Positions 42,270-51,638 of a stretch of DNA of 64,000 bases are shown piece by piece. The notes under the pieces are model-generated. The model was given only the letters and a program-made list of their open reading frames with translations. It did not search any database and had not been told where the DNA came from. Numbering within the stretch: the stretch's first letter is position 1; every line of letters starts with the position of its first letter. The stretch covers positions 62,001-126,000 of the forward strand of contig DASUWY010000017.1 in NCBI GenBank assembly GCA_036378175.1, written 5' to 3'. This DNA comes from Thermoleophilaceae bacterium (GTDB taxonomy: Bacteria; Actinomycetota; Thermoleophilia; Solirubrobacterales; Thermoleophilaceae). The position numbers and the translations under genes are program-made.

Positions 42270-43612
42270 TTGCGACCGAAGCGTCTGGCCGGTGCCTTCG
42301 TGGGAAAGACGATCGAGTGGAACCACAGCTCGTTCAGCGCGAGCACGACGAGGGCAACGCAGGCCTGCACCGTCGCAACCTGCGTGGGCGATCCGTGGAA
42401 GAGGCCGATCCCTACGACCTGGAGCGTCACGCCGACCACGAGCAGGAGCGTCCAGCGCTTGTCCCTGATCGCAACGGCATACACCACGAGCAGGTTCGTC
42501 ATCGCGAGCGCCCCGCCGGCGACCACCATCGGGAGGATGCCCTGGGCCGCCTCGGAGTACTTGCTGCCGAACATCAGATCGATCACGAGGTGGGGCGCCA
42601 CCACGGCCGGGATGGCGGCCACAAGGGCGATGCCGCCGACGAACATGGCGGCGATACGCAGCACGCGGCTGCTCTCGCCGGCCGACAGCTCAGCGCGGGC
42701 CGCGTTCGGGACCATGACCACCGCCACCGCCGCGGGAAGGAAGAGCACGACCTTGCCGATGGTCGCGAGCGCGGCATAGATGCCCGAGTCATGACCGCTC
42801 ATGAAGATCTTCGCCAGCACGATGTCCAGGTTGCTGATCACGGCGAAGCAGACGAACGCAGCGCTCGCCGACACCGTGCGCGTGTCTGGCTTCCTCTTGA
42901 AGCCAGATCTGGCAGCTCCGCTGCCCCGGGGAAGCAGAAGGTCGCGCATGAGCCAGCCGGCCGTGAGCAGCACCACGAACATCCCGAGCGCCTGACCGGC
43001 CAGCGCGCCGCCGGCTCCGCCACCGGCGAGCGCCCAGGGCAGGCCGAACGCGATGCGGCCCACCGCGATGCACAGGAGCATCACGCCGAAGGCTCGGAAG
43101 CGGTCGAGCCCCTGCAGCACACCGAGGGCGACGGGTTGGACGAAGGCGAGCACGATGAGCGGAGCGAGAGCGGCTGCCGGACCCCAATGCTCGAGCGAGA
43201 ACGCCTTGACGACCAGCGGGATGGCCGCGACGTAGATCGCGCCGCCGAGCAGGGCGATGACCCCAACGTGCGCCAACGCGTGCCTCACGAGATAGCGGAC
43301 GCGATCGATCCGGCCGTCGGCCATGTGGACGGCCACGCGCTCGGCGATCACGGTCTGCGCCGCCCCCGTGGGCACCGCCAGCACGACCGAGAACGCAAGC
43401 AGAGCGGTGAGCTCGCCGTATCCCGTGGTGCTGAGCACGCGACTGAACGCAAGGTTCGAGGCGTAGTTCAGCGCGCTGGCGACACCCGTGAGGATCACCA
43501 TGAACGATGCGCCGCGCCGGATCGCGCGGGCGTCGACCGCCCCGGCCGTAAGCGCCGAGGCAGCCTCGCCTGGCTGCGCTATCGCTTTCGGAGTGATTGC
43601 CTGCAAACGCAA
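42266..43612 (-). CDS. Wzx-like polysaccharide flippase (MOP superfamily)
   Basis: This is a 448-residue protein with about 12-14 transmembrane helices (first helix ASFMVILTGVASALNYASNLAFSRVLSTTGYGELTALLAFSVVLAVPTGAAQ). It has the repeated MATE/Wzx topology and the typical late segment VAAIPAVVAPHLVIDLMFGSKYSEAAQGILPMVVAGGALAMTNLLVVY. It is predicted to flip lipid-linked oligosaccharide across the membrane. It starts at TTG 43612, with no clear ribosome-binding site. It is coupled to the following GT2 gene (GTGA). No Wzy polymerase is obvious nearby. Confidence 0.86.
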   Translation of the reverse strand: MRLQAITPKAIAQPGEAASALTAGAVDARAIRRGASFMVILTGVASALNYASNLAFSRVLSTTGYGELTALLAFSVVLAVPTGAAQTVIAERVAVHMADGRIDRVRYLVRHALAHVGVIALLGGAIYVAAIPLVVKAFSLEHWGPAAALAPLIVLAFVQPVALGVLQGLDRFRAFGVMLLCIAVGRIAFGLPWALAGGGAGGALAGQALGMFVVLLTAGWLMRDLLLPRGSGAARSGFKRKPDTRTVSASAAFVCFAVISNLDIVLAKIFMSGHDSGIYAALATIGKVVLFLPAAVAVVMVPNAARAELSAGESSRVLRIAAMFVGGIALVAAIPAVVAPHLVIDLMFGSKYSEAAQGILPMVVAGGALAMTNLLVVYAVAIRDKRWTLLLVVGVTLQVVGIGLFHGSPTQVATVQACVALVVLALNELWFHSIVFPTKAPARRFGRK

Positions 43613-43746
43613 GGAAGGCTCCTCAGGAAGGGTTGCCGCAGAGCCGCGGGATTACCCAAAGCGCGGCTAACCCCCCTACGCCGTGCAACCCACGTGGACG
43701 CCCAAAAGTTGCTCAGACGCGCCCCCACTATAGCCGGGCTGCTGCG

Positions 43747-46029
43747 CTATCCAGGCAGGATTTGGGGCGTTTCGACGCGGATCGCGAGCGGCCTCGGATC
43801 GCCATCGTGGAGGACCGAGTCGGCCACCACGGGGCCCGGCGTGACCTTGATCTTCACGACGTTGGTGCCCTTGTGCAGCCGGACGGGCACCTTCACCGTC
43901 TGGTAGATCGGCTGCCCTTGCACCGTCCGGGCAGCGAAGCGCCGGCCATCGCTATAGAAGCTGACCCGTCGCGGGCCCGCGATGGATGTCGCATAGAAGC
44001 TGAGCACGGCTCGCCGCTTGTCCGGCGAGACCACGGTGAAGGTGCCGCTCGGAGAGGTGAGCCAGTGGAAGATGACCTTGTTCTCCACCTCCGGGCCGCC
44101 GAAGCCGATCCCGTACTGGGCGAGCGGGGCCTGCAGCGGCCGGGGGGCCGGTAGCACCTTGTAGATCACCGCGTCCGGTACCGCCTTCACCCGTTGCAGC
44201 CACGGATTCTGGGACGCCGTGGCGGCACTCAACGAGTCGGGCGGCAGATTCCCCTGGTAGACGGGGTCCGCCGGTGGCGGGAGCTGCGTGTGTATCACCA
44301 CGTACCGGAGGCCCGACCGGTGAAGCGCGGCGCCGGCCCCAACCTGGTTCGGATCCTCGATCGCAAGTGTGAGCTTTGCCGCCTGCGGCGTGACCACCGG
44401 ATTCTGCGTGGGGTGATGGTGCTTGGTTTGCCAGAACTCGTAATAGAGGCCGCGCGGAGAGTTGAGTCCCCGTATCGGATAGTCGACGATCGACGCGCCC
44501 TTCGGAAGCGCGGCCACCGCCTTTACCCATGGCTTGGGAGTTGTGTCGAGCCAGGTGGGGTCCGCGCTCGGCCGGTTCTCGAATTCGACGAGCACGAGCG
44601 CGGCGAGCAGCCCCGCAGCGAGGAGAGGAGCTATCCGGCCGAGCCTCCGGAGCCTCGGTTCAAGGACCGCAAATCCGATCGCGGCCAGCGCGGCGAGGCA
44701 GACGCTCGTGAAGACGAATGCGCGGCCGTAGTAGCGGAAGCTCGCGCTGATCTTGAAGAGGTAGTACGGGAAGTTGTTGATGTGGCTGACGCTCGCGGTA
44801 TTGACCCACGCGTTCACCGAGAAGACGTTCACCGGGATGTACGGACCGAGCGCGAGGAGGATGCAGAAGAGCCCTCCGACCACGAGCAGCGGCCACGCGT
44901 AGCGCGCGGAGCCAAGCATGCGCCTCCGGAGCACGATCGCGACGATCGTGAGCACCACCGGAATGAAGCCGAGGTAGACGGCCTGCTCGTAGTTGGGGAG
45001 GGAACCGAGGTGTGTCTCTATGAACGTGCGCGTGAGTCCGCCGAAGACCGGGCTGTCATGCGGCGGAAGCACGAACTGCCACGGCCGGACCGAGCCCTGA
45101 TAGAGGTCCGCGAGGGTCCGCTGGAACGCTCCGCCGTTCGACGACACCTGCACGGTCAACGCGAGCAGCGCAGGCACGGCGAGAACGAGGAATGCGACAG
45201 CGGCAACGCTTCCACGCTTCACGAGAAATGCGGCGCCGTCTCGCATCGTGCTCGCAATCCGTCTGGCGCGGGCGCCGTTGAAGAGCGCGCGTATTCCGGC
45301 CGCCACGAGCACCGCCAGCGCGAACCAGACCCCCATCCAGCCGTAGTAGTAGGACGAGTACCAGACCCCCGCGAATGCAAGCCCGGCCAGAGCCGCGTGC
45401 TTCGCGCGCTTGGTCTGCAGCGCGAGCACGAGCGCCCAGACGAACAGCGGGACCAGCTCGATCGTCGCGTGCGCCGGATATTGCATCGCGTACGCGAGGT
45501 GGAAGGGCGAGGCGGTGAAGATCACGCCCGCCAGCGCGGCCCCGAGCCTGCTGCCGGTGAGCCAGCGGGCGAAGGCGTACATCGACAACCCCGCGAGCAC
45601 GAAGCTCAGGAAGATCTGGAGGTTGTAGGCCACGAGGCCGTCGCTGAGCCCGCCGAAGACGATCGCGAAGAAGCGGTCGATCGGCTGGATCGTGTTCTGA
45701 CCGACCGCCAGCCCGAACGGCGCCTGCAGCTCAGGGCTGAAGCTCGCCTTGCCGGGACCCCAGAACGCCTCGTGCAGCCAGTGGTAGACCCAGATGCCAC
45801 CCCAGTTGTCGTTGCCGAAGCCGTAGATCGAGCTACCCATCCGGATAGCGATCGGCCATGTGAGCAGAACTGCGAGCGCGAGGTAGAGCAGGCTGACCAG
45901 ACCCCACTCGACCAAGCCCTCCCGGCGCGCGAGCGCAGCCAGCCACGAGCTGCGCCGGCGCTGGTTCACCGCCGCAACAGGCTGCCTACCGGCGATGTCC
46001 CCGGCTGATGTCGCTCTGGCTTCCGCCAT
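43747..46029 (-). CDS. Large polytopic membrane protein, GT-C-like with extracytoplasmic C-domain
   Basis: This is a 760-residue protein. After a 40-residue cytoplasmic N-terminus come about 12 transmembrane helices to roughly residue 490. The first outer loop has GNDNWGGIWVYHWLHEAF, and helices carry SPFHLAYAMQYPAHATIELVPLFVWALV. The C-terminal 270 residues are soluble and outside, with beta-rich character (RYVVIHTQLPPPADPVY, GTFTVVSPDKRRAVLSFYATSIAGPRRVSFYSDGRRF). The layout resembles GT-C transferases of the YfhO/DUF6311 kind that use polyprenyl-phosphate sugars. The donor and acceptor are unknown. It is divergent (46 nt) from the next GT gene. Confidence 0.75.
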   Translation of the reverse strand: MAEARATSAGDIAGRQPVAAVNQRRRSSWLAALARREGLVEWGLVSLLYLALAVLLTWPIAIRMGSSIYGFGNDNWGGIWVYHWLHEAFWGPGKASFSPELQAPFGLAVGQNTIQPIDRFFAIVFGGLSDGLVAYNLQIFLSFVLAGLSMYAFARWLTGSRLGAALAGVIFTASPFHLAYAMQYPAHATIELVPLFVWALVLALQTKRAKHAALAGLAFAGVWYSSYYYGWMGVWFALAVLVAAGIRALFNGARARRIASTMRDGAAFLVKRGSVAAVAFLVLAVPALLALTVQVSSNGGAFQRTLADLYQGSVRPWQFVLPPHDSPVFGGLTRTFIETHLGSLPNYEQAVYLGFIPVVLTIVAIVLRRRMLGSARYAWPLLVVGGLFCILLALGPYIPVNVFSVNAWVNTASVSHINNFPYYLFKISASFRYYGRAFVFTSVCLAALAAIGFAVLEPRLRRLGRIAPLLAAGLLAALVLVEFENRPSADPTWLDTTPKPWVKAVAALPKGASIVDYPIRGLNSPRGLYYEFWQTKHHHPTQNPVVTPQAAKLTLAIEDPNQVGAGAALHRSGLRYVVIHTQLPPPADPVYQGNLPPDSLSAATASQNPWLQRVKAVPDAVIYKVLPAPRPLQAPLAQYGIGFGGPEVENKVIFHWLTSPSGTFTVVSPDKRRAVLSFYATSIAGPRRVSFYSDGRRFAARTVQGQPIYQTVKVPVRLHKGTNVVKIKVTPGPVVADSVLHDGDPRPLAIRVETPQILPG

Positions 46030-46075
46030 GCCCGGCGAGCAAAGCTAGCGTCCTCACGCTCTAGGCTGCGGCGCC

Positions 46076-47995
46076 ATGCGAACCGTGGTGTGCCTCGTCG
46101 GCGGCGGGAATGACGAAACGGCGGCCGCCAACCTGAGGGCGCATCTGCCGCGCGATGTGGATCTGGTCTTCGACCTGACGCAGGTGCCGCCGGGTGACGT
46201 TGTGCTCGTGGAGGCCGGTTGCGCCGTCGCCCCGGGCTGGTTCGAGTTGCTGAGAGACGCGGCCTACTCGGACTCCATCATCGCTACGGCCAGCGCCCTC
46301 GCGGATCACTGCCCGGAGGCCGCGGTGGCCGAGCGAGCGAGAATCGCGGCAGGCGCCTCGCTGAGACTCCGGCCGCGGCTGCTCGGGGCCACCGGTCCGT
46401 GTGTATACGTGCGCCGGACCGCGATCGAGCTTGCAGGCGCGCCTCAGGGCGGTATGGACGACTTCTCGCGGCGATGCGCCGCCGCGGGCCTGAGCCACGT
46501 ACTTGCGGATGACGTGCTGGTGGGCGGCGGCCCGCCCGGCGCTCTCGGCCCGCGGCGAGGCGCACCGGCAACCCTGATGCGTTCCCTCGCCGCTGTGCGC
46601 AGCGCGCTCGACGGACTGTCCGTGACGATCGACTGCCGGCATCTCACCGGCACGCTCACCGGGATCCAGGTGCACACCCTCGAGCTGATGGCCGCGCTCG
46701 CCAGGCGGGGGCGTTTTCGCATCCGGGCGCTCACCTCGCCACTGGTCTCGGACGAGGCGCGCGAGATCCTCGCGGCCGTTGACGGCGTCGAGGAGCTCGA
46801 CTACGACGCACTGGGGCCGGACACCCCGCTGTCGGACATCTTTCACCGTCCCTATCAGGTGACGAATGAGGATGATCTGCGCGTGTCTCACCTAACGGGC
46901 GAACGCTTCGTGGTGACCCAGCACGATCTGATCGGCTACCGGAATCCGGCGTACTCCGGCTCCGATGAGGGCTGGCACGCCTACCGCGAGCTCACGCGGC
47001 GAGCTCTCGCCGGCGCGGACCGAGTGGCGTTCGTCTCGCGGCACGCGGCAGCCGATGCCCTGGCCGACGACCTCGTGGATGCCGACGCGATCCGCGTTGT
47101 CCCGAACGGTGTGGACCATGCGGCCGTTACGCCGCCCGAAGGCGTGCGGCCGCCGGCCGCGCCGGAGCCTGGGTTTCTCATCTGCCTGGGCACCAACTTC
47201 CGTCACAAGAACCGGCCCTTCGCGCTCGCCCTGCTCGCGGAGCTGCGCTCACGGCACGGCTTCGGCGGGGGTCTGGTACTCGCCGGCCCGCACATGGAGC
47301 ACGGCTCATCCGCCGACGAGGAGGCCGCCTTCATGGCGGCGCATCCGCACCTCCTCGACCATGTAACCGACCTCGGCGCTGTGAGCGAGGCCGAAAAGGC
47401 TTGGCTTTACGCGAATGCCGCCGCCGTGGTGTACCCGAGCGTGTACGAGGGCTTTGGGCTGATCCCGTTCGAGGCGGCGGCCGCCGGCGTGCCGTGCCTG
47501 TTCGCGCCTCAGGCCGCGCTGTCCGAGGTGCTGCCGCCCGATACCGCGCTGCTCGTCCCGTGGGACGCGGCCGCGAGCGCCGACCGCTGCGCGGACGTGC
47601 TGCGGGAGGGACGCCCAAGGCGCCGGCTCGTGAAGCAGTTGCGAACGGCGGCCGAGCCCTTCACGTGGGACGCGGCCGCCGAGGCGGTGCAGGCGCTGTA
47701 CGACGAGACCGTGGTGGCGCCGCGCCGTGAAGCTGGAGCGTTCGCGCGCGAGGCGATCGGCCTGCGTGAGGAGCGCAATCGCTTCAAGTGGGAGCTGGAC
47801 GCCCTCCAGGCGCAGCACGACGCTCTCATCGAAGCCATCGGCGAGGACGGCCTGAGGCTCGTGGGACACGGTGGGCTGCTGCCGAACGAGGTCCGGGCGT
47901 CGCTGCGAGCGGTGGCCTTGCGGCCGCGGCTCGCCCAGCGCCTGTACGCATTGATCGGGCTCCTGTCGCGGCTGCCCCGCAGGGGAGCGGGATGA
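46076..47995 (+). CDS. GT4 glycosyltransferase with degenerate N-terminal GT2-like segment
   Basis: This is a 639-residue protein. Residues 1-165 resemble the metal-site half of a GT2 (VVLVEAGCAVAPGWFELLRDAAYSDSIIATASAL) but lack an intact nucleotide-binding start, so this part is probably a relic. Residues about 180-530 are a complete GT4 module: GTLTGIQVHTLELMAALARRGRFRIRAL, RVVPNGVDHAAV, GFLICLGTNFRHKNRPFALALLAEL, donor motif YPSVYEGFGLIPFEAAAAGVPCLFAPQAALSEVLP. A coiled coil (REAIGLREERNRFKWELDALQAQHDALIEAIG) and a helical tail follow. The stop overlaps the FkbM-like gene (ATGA). Confidence 0.86.
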   Translation: MRTVVCLVGGGNDETAAANLRAHLPRDVDLVFDLTQVPPGDVVLVEAGCAVAPGWFELLRDAAYSDSIIATASALADHCPEAAVAERARIAAGASLRLRPRLLGATGPCVYVRRTAIELAGAPQGGMDDFSRRCAAAGLSHVLADDVLVGGGPPGALGPRRGAPATLMRSLAAVRSALDGLSVTIDCRHLTGTLTGIQVHTLELMAALARRGRFRIRALTSPLVSDEAREILAAVDGVEELDYDALGPDTPLSDIFHRPYQVTNEDDLRVSHLTGERFVVTQHDLIGYRNPAYSGSDEGWHAYRELTRRALAGADRVAFVSRHAAADALADDLVDADAIRVVPNGVDHAAVTPPEGVRPPAAPEPGFLICLGTNFRHKNRPFALALLAELRSRHGFGGGLVLAGPHMEHGSSADEEAAFMAAHPHLLDHVTDLGAVSEAEKAWLYANAAAVVYPSVYEGFGLIPFEAAAAGVPCLFAPQAALSEVLPPDTALLVPWDAAASADRCADVLREGRPRRRLVKQLRTAAEPFTWDAAAEAVQALYDETVVAPRREAGAFAREAIGLREERNRFKWELDALQAQHDALIEAIGEDGLRLVGHGGLLPNEVRASLRAVALRPRLAQRLYALIGLLSRLPRRGAG

Positions 47996-48972
47996 ACGAG
48001 CACGGCACGAACGCCGATCCGGTGTCCAACTTCCTGCGCTCCGCTGCGGCGCCGGGAATGGCCGGCCTTGACGCAGGCGCCGGGGCCGGCCGGTTCACCC
48101 GTGCGCTCGCGGAAGCCGTGACTGCCAGCGGGTCGGTCCTGGCCCTCGAGCCGGACGCGGCCAGCGCGGCGATGATCGAGCAGAACACCGCGGGGCAGGG
48201 CGCACCGGTGAGGGTGGAGCAGGCCGCGGCATGGAGAGAGCCCGGCACCGCGAAGGTGAGCATGTCGGGCGGCGCCCTGGTTCCGACCGTGCGCGTGGAT
48301 GACCTCGTGCAGACGCTCGACATCGCCCGGATCGACAACGACGGCACGGAGCACGTGGCCATCCAGGGGATGGAGCGCGTGATCGCGCGCTGCCGCCCGG
48401 TGATGCTCGTGGCCTTTTGGCCGCGCGGGATACAGAAGCTCGGCGACAACCCGGCCGCGGTGCTCGACTACTACCGGGAGCTGGGCTACGACCTTGCGCT
48501 GCTCGAGGCTCCGGAGCTGCCGAGACTGCCGGCGGCGGACGACCTGATCGAAGCAGCGAGCACGGCGCCCGGCGGCCGCGGGTGGCTCACGCTCACCCCA
48601 AGCGCCGCGCGGCGCGGCACTCTGGTTGAGCTCCGGACCGCGGCGGAGCTGATCGAGCGCGGGCCAGCCGCGGCAGCGGGCCGGCTCGGTGGGGCGGGCG
48701 GGCGGCTGCGGGTGCTGATCCTGCGGCTGATGCGCCCCTACACCGCTCACCAGAACGAGGTGGATCGCCACCTGCTCGACGCGATCGAAGAGGTACGTCG
48801 CGCACTGCTCGAGGCGCGCGGCCGGGCGGAGGAGCAACGCTCCAGTCAGAGGCGCGGGCTGCGTTCGCTGGAGCAGCTCCGGGCCGAGCTCGAGCGGGTG
48901 CGTGGTGCCGCGGCCGAGCTCGAGGTGATCAAGGCGCGGCTGGAGGCGCTGGAGCAGCGGCGTCCCGACTGA
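47992..48972 (+). CDS. FkbM-like methyltransferase with C-terminal coiled coil
   Basis: This is a 326-residue protein from ATG 47992 (ATGA overlap; AGGGGAG upstream). SAM motif I is divergent (GLDAGAGAGRFTRALAEAVTASGSVLALEPDAASAAMIEQN). The FkbM core is IARIDNDGTEHVAIQGMERVIARCRPVMLVAFWPRG (residues 111-146). Residues about 238-272 carry LRVLILRLMRPYTAHQNEVDRHLLDAIEEV, which recurs at the end of the 827-residue GT downstream. A Gln/Glu-rich coiled coil finishes the protein. It is predicted to O-methylate a sugar. The last 44 nt overlap a convergent gene. Confidence 0.78.
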   Translation: MNEHGTNADPVSNFLRSAAAPGMAGLDAGAGAGRFTRALAEAVTASGSVLALEPDAASAAMIEQNTAGQGAPVRVEQAAAWREPGTAKVSMSGGALVPTVRVDDLVQTLDIARIDNDGTEHVAIQGMERVIARCRPVMLVAFWPRGIQKLGDNPAAVLDYYRELGYDLALLEAPELPRLPAADDLIEAASTAPGGRGWLTLTPSAARRGTLVELRTAAELIERGPAAAAGRLGGAGGRLRVLILRLMRPYTAHQNEVDRHLLDAIEEVRRALLEARGRAEEQRSSQRRGLRSLEQLRAELERVRGAAAELEVIKARLEALEQRRPD

Positions 48973-49894
48973 TCCACCAGAACGCCCCGCCATGCCCCTC
49001 CGCCTCGCGCAGGCGCGGATGGCTCCAGAGAGGAGCGATCACGTCGCCGAACTCGGAGCGGACGCTCACGTACCAGGCGGCCAGCACGGGCTCGATGGCC
49101 ACGTTCCCCGCCAGCAGGTGCGCGGCGAGCATGTACTGCTCGGAGTAGTAGCGGTCGGCGAACTCCTGCGGATAGTCGAACGGGAGGTAGATGTCGTGCA
49201 CTCCCACGAGCACGCCGGCCGGCAGGCGCGGGACCACCTCGCAGAAGAAGACGGTCACGTCCGAGTTCATGAACGTCCTGTGCGAGCCGTCGAAGAAGAG
49301 GACATCGCCCTCCCGCAGCTCGCTGAACACGCTCTGATCTGCAGCCTCGAGCGGCGCCCTCACCACGCGGTCGCAGATCGCGTCAACCTCGGCACGTGGA
49401 TGCGGATCGATCGAGACGATGCGGGTGCGCAGCTCGCCGTCGCGGCGCGCTCTGTGAGCGACCAGGGTGGAGTTGCCCGAACCGATCTCGAGGTAGAGCG
49501 CCGGCGAGCGGGCGCGAAGGAACGCATAGATGGCAGCGGTGTCGAGCCCGGGCAGGTAGCCGTTGACCCATGACGGCTCGGCAGGGTCGTGGCTGTGCAG
49601 GGCGATCTCGGCGAGCTGATCGCGGTAGTGGACGATCGTCTCGAGCGATTGCCTATAGGCACGCGCGTGGCTGCCGATCAGCTCGTTGAGCTCCGGATGC
49701 GGGTCCCAGCGCGGCTCGTTGAGCGCGGAGGTTGGGTAGTCGATGCGGATGAAGTTCTGGCCGCGGTAATCGAGAGCGACGAACTGCTTGCCCGTGTAGT
49801 GCTCCGCGAGCCCGAGACCGGTGCGACCAAGCCACGCCGACGCGGTCGCGCGCAGCCGGGCGGGCAGAAGGCGTTGTCGGAGCTCACGTGGCAA
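48929..49894 (-). CDS. Class I SAM-dependent methyltransferase (Methyltransf_24-like)
   Basis: This is a 321-residue protein from TTG 49894, which lies 10 nt after the upstream stop with TAGGA before it; the frame further up (to 49999) overlaps the previous gene. The methyltransferase core is in the second half: LYLEIGSGNSTLVAHRARRDGEL (motif I), IVSIDPHPRAEVDAICDRVVRAPLE, LREGDVLFFDGSHRTFMNSDVTVFFCEVVPRL and GVLVGVHDIYLPFDYP. The N-terminal 120 residues are specific to this subgroup. The likely target is a glycan sugar. It is third in a minus-strand operon with two GT genes. Confidence 0.82.
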   Translation of the reverse strand: MPRELRQRLLPARLRATASAWLGRTGLGLAEHYTGKQFVALDYRGQNFIRIDYPTSALNEPRWDPHPELNELIGSHARAYRQSLETIVHYRDQLAEIALHSHDPAEPSWVNGYLPGLDTAAIYAFLRARSPALYLEIGSGNSTLVAHRARRDGELRTRIVSIDPHPRAEVDAICDRVVRAPLEAADQSVFSELREGDVLFFDGSHRTFMNSDVTVFFCEVVPRLPAGVLVGVHDIYLPFDYPQEFADRYYSEQYMLAAHLLAGNVAIEPVLAAWYVSVRSEFGDVIAPLWSHPRLREAEGHGGAFWWISRDAAAPAPPAAP

Positions 49895-49904
49895 GTGGGC
49901 GATC

Positions 49905-50639
49905 CTAGGGCAGGGCGCGCAGCGCGCGGTCGACGATGGGCGCGTCTGGATCGGCGCCGAGCTCGTGGAGACGATCCAGCACAAGCCGCTCGCCGGCATT
50001 GCCCGCTCGGAGCAGGCCCAACTCGACCGCGAGGCCGCGAGCCACCCGGCTCGCGTCGTGCTCTCGTTCCACGAGCAGCCGGCCAGCGCGGGACATGCGC
50101 GTGGCCCGCTCCATGTCCCCGCCGAGCTCGCTTGCCAAGCGGGCGAAGTCCTCCGGCCTTCCCACCACCACCTCCCGACCGTGCTTCGCGCCGACCATCT
50201 CGGCCCCGGCTGAGTCGGTCACACAGGGCACGCCGAGCGCGAGGAACCGCAGCAGCGACTCCCCCCGGGTCACGGCGGCCGAGGCGAGCTTCTCCTCGAG
50301 GGCATCGGCCTCGTCCTCCCCGACGACGAGCAGAGACGGAAGGCCGAGCAGCGTGCGCCAGCGAGATCGCACGAACGGCGTCGTCCATTGCATTGCCGAC
50401 GCATCGATCGTGCCGCAGGGCGGCGCCACCGCGCAGGGCCGGCCATCGCGCGGATCGAGTCCCGTCCTCGACGCAAGCCACGCGTCCGGATCCTGGTCGT
50501 GGCCCGCCCGGGGGCGGCACCAGCGCTCGAGAGCGCCCACCAGGACCTCGAAGCCGCGCGGCGGCGGCCCGTCCACCAGCAGGCCGAGGACCGGCAGCTC
50601 GCTCAGCGCGCCAGCAGACGTTCGACCACCCGCTCCCAA
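49905..50639 (-). CDS. Reduced GT-B-like protein (donor-domain part only)
   Basis: This is a 244-residue protein at most. Only the C-terminal half of a GT-B transferase is visible: RTLLGLPSLLVVGEDEADALEEKLASAAVTRGESLLRFLALGVPCVTDSAGAEMVGAKHGREVVVGRPEDFARLASELG, ending in a helical tail. The first 100 residues are short and atypical, so an acceptor domain is missing or minimal. GTG 50639 overlaps the upstream GT4 gene by 37 nt; GTG 50576 is an alternative start. It may be a decayed gene, or a subunit working with the adjacent complete GT4. Confidence 0.68.
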   Translation of the reverse strand: MGAGGRTSAGALSELPVLGLLVDGPPPRGFEVLVGALERWCRPRAGHDQDPDAWLASRTGLDPRDGRPCAVAPPCGTIDASAMQWTTPFVRSRWRTLLGLPSLLVVGEDEADALEEKLASAAVTRGESLLRFLALGVPCVTDSAGAEMVGAKHGREVVVGRPEDFARLASELGGDMERATRMSRAGRLLVEREHDASRVARGLAVELGLLRAGNAGERLVLDRLHELGADPDAPIVDRALRALP

Positions 50640-51616
50640 CCCAGGTTCTCCACTCGCTGGCGGCCCGCTTCACCCATTCGCCGCGCAAGCTCGCGATCCG
50701 CGGCGAGCGAATCGATTGCGCTCGCCACCCCGGCGGCGCCGCCGTCCGTGACGATGCCCGTCACCCCATCCTCGACCCACTCGAGCACGCCGCCCGAGTC
50801 GCTCGCTGTGATCACTGGCTTCCCCGCACAGAACGCCTGCAGCGTGCCATAGCCGTAGTCCTCGTCGTGGGGCGCGTACACCACGGCCAGGCAGGACCTG
50901 TACAGCTCGACCAGCCGGTCGTCGGGTACGAAGCCGAGCAGCTCCACGCGGTCAGCCGCGCCGAGTCGCTTCACCGTGGCGCGCAGGGCCGTCTCCATGG
51001 AACCGCTCCCGGCGAGGACCCCTCGCACCGCCCCGCTGGACGACGCGACTCCCTCGACGAGCAGCTCGGGGCGCTTGTTCGCCTCAAGCCGCGACACACA
51101 CAGGACGTAGTCGTCGAACGGGCCCGGCCCCAGCCGATCGTGCAGCGGGGGAGGGTGATACAGCGGCGCACCCTCCACGCCGTTGAATCGCGCAAGCCGG
51201 TCCGCCACAACTCGGGACGTGGTGTAGATCTGCGTCGCCTCCTCGAGCGCCCTGGCGTCCCACTCGCTCAGCAGCCGCTGCGTGGCGAGCGCTTCCGGGT
51301 CCAGGCCGAAGTCGGACCAGGGTGAGTCCACCGCGTCGTACGCCGAGCGGTGCTGGTGGAAGAGCCAGACCACCTTCCGTGGGTGCCGGACGAAGTAGGA
51401 GGGAAAGTTCGTCGCGATCACGACGTCGGCGTCGATCGGAAGGAGACGCCAGGCGAGGGGCGCGTCAAGGATCCGCTTGCGGTCCCAGACCACGGGAAGT
51501 CGCACCAGGTCGGCGCGGTGACCCGCAACCTCCAGGGCATTCACGAGGTTCTCCATGTGGAGCTCCGCCCCACCACGCATGTAGGGGACGTGCGCGCCGC
51601 AGACGACGATGTCCAT
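50603..51616 (-). CDS. GT4 glycosyltransferase
   Basis: This is a 337-residue GT-B enzyme from ATG 51616. The N-domain is MDIVVCGAHVPYMRGGAELHMENLVNALEVAGHRADLVRLP. The C-domain is YVLCVSRLEANKRPELLVEGVA, RVELLGFVPDDRLVELYRSCLAVVYAPHDEDYGYGTLQAFCAGKPVITASDSGGVLEWV, which carries the donor-binding E-x7-E-like region (here with Tyr/Gly substitutions). It is the first gene of a three-gene minus-strand operon and nearly head-to-head with the next plus-strand GT gene. Confidence 0.89.
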   Translation of the reverse strand: MDIVVCGAHVPYMRGGAELHMENLVNALEVAGHRADLVRLPVVWDRKRILDAPLAWRLLPIDADVVIATNFPSYFVRHPRKVVWLFHQHRSAYDAVDSPWSDFGLDPEALATQRLLSEWDARALEEATQIYTTSRVVADRLARFNGVEGAPLYHPPPLHDRLGPGPFDDYVLCVSRLEANKRPELLVEGVASSSGAVRGVLAGSGSMETALRATVKRLGAADRVELLGFVPDDRLVELYRSCLAVVYAPHDEDYGYGTLQAFCAGKPVITASDSGGVLEWVEDGVTGIVTDGGAAGVASAIDSLAADRELARRMGEAGRQRVENLGWERVVERLLAR

Positions 51617-51638
51617 GAGGGTTCGACAGGATAAGCCG

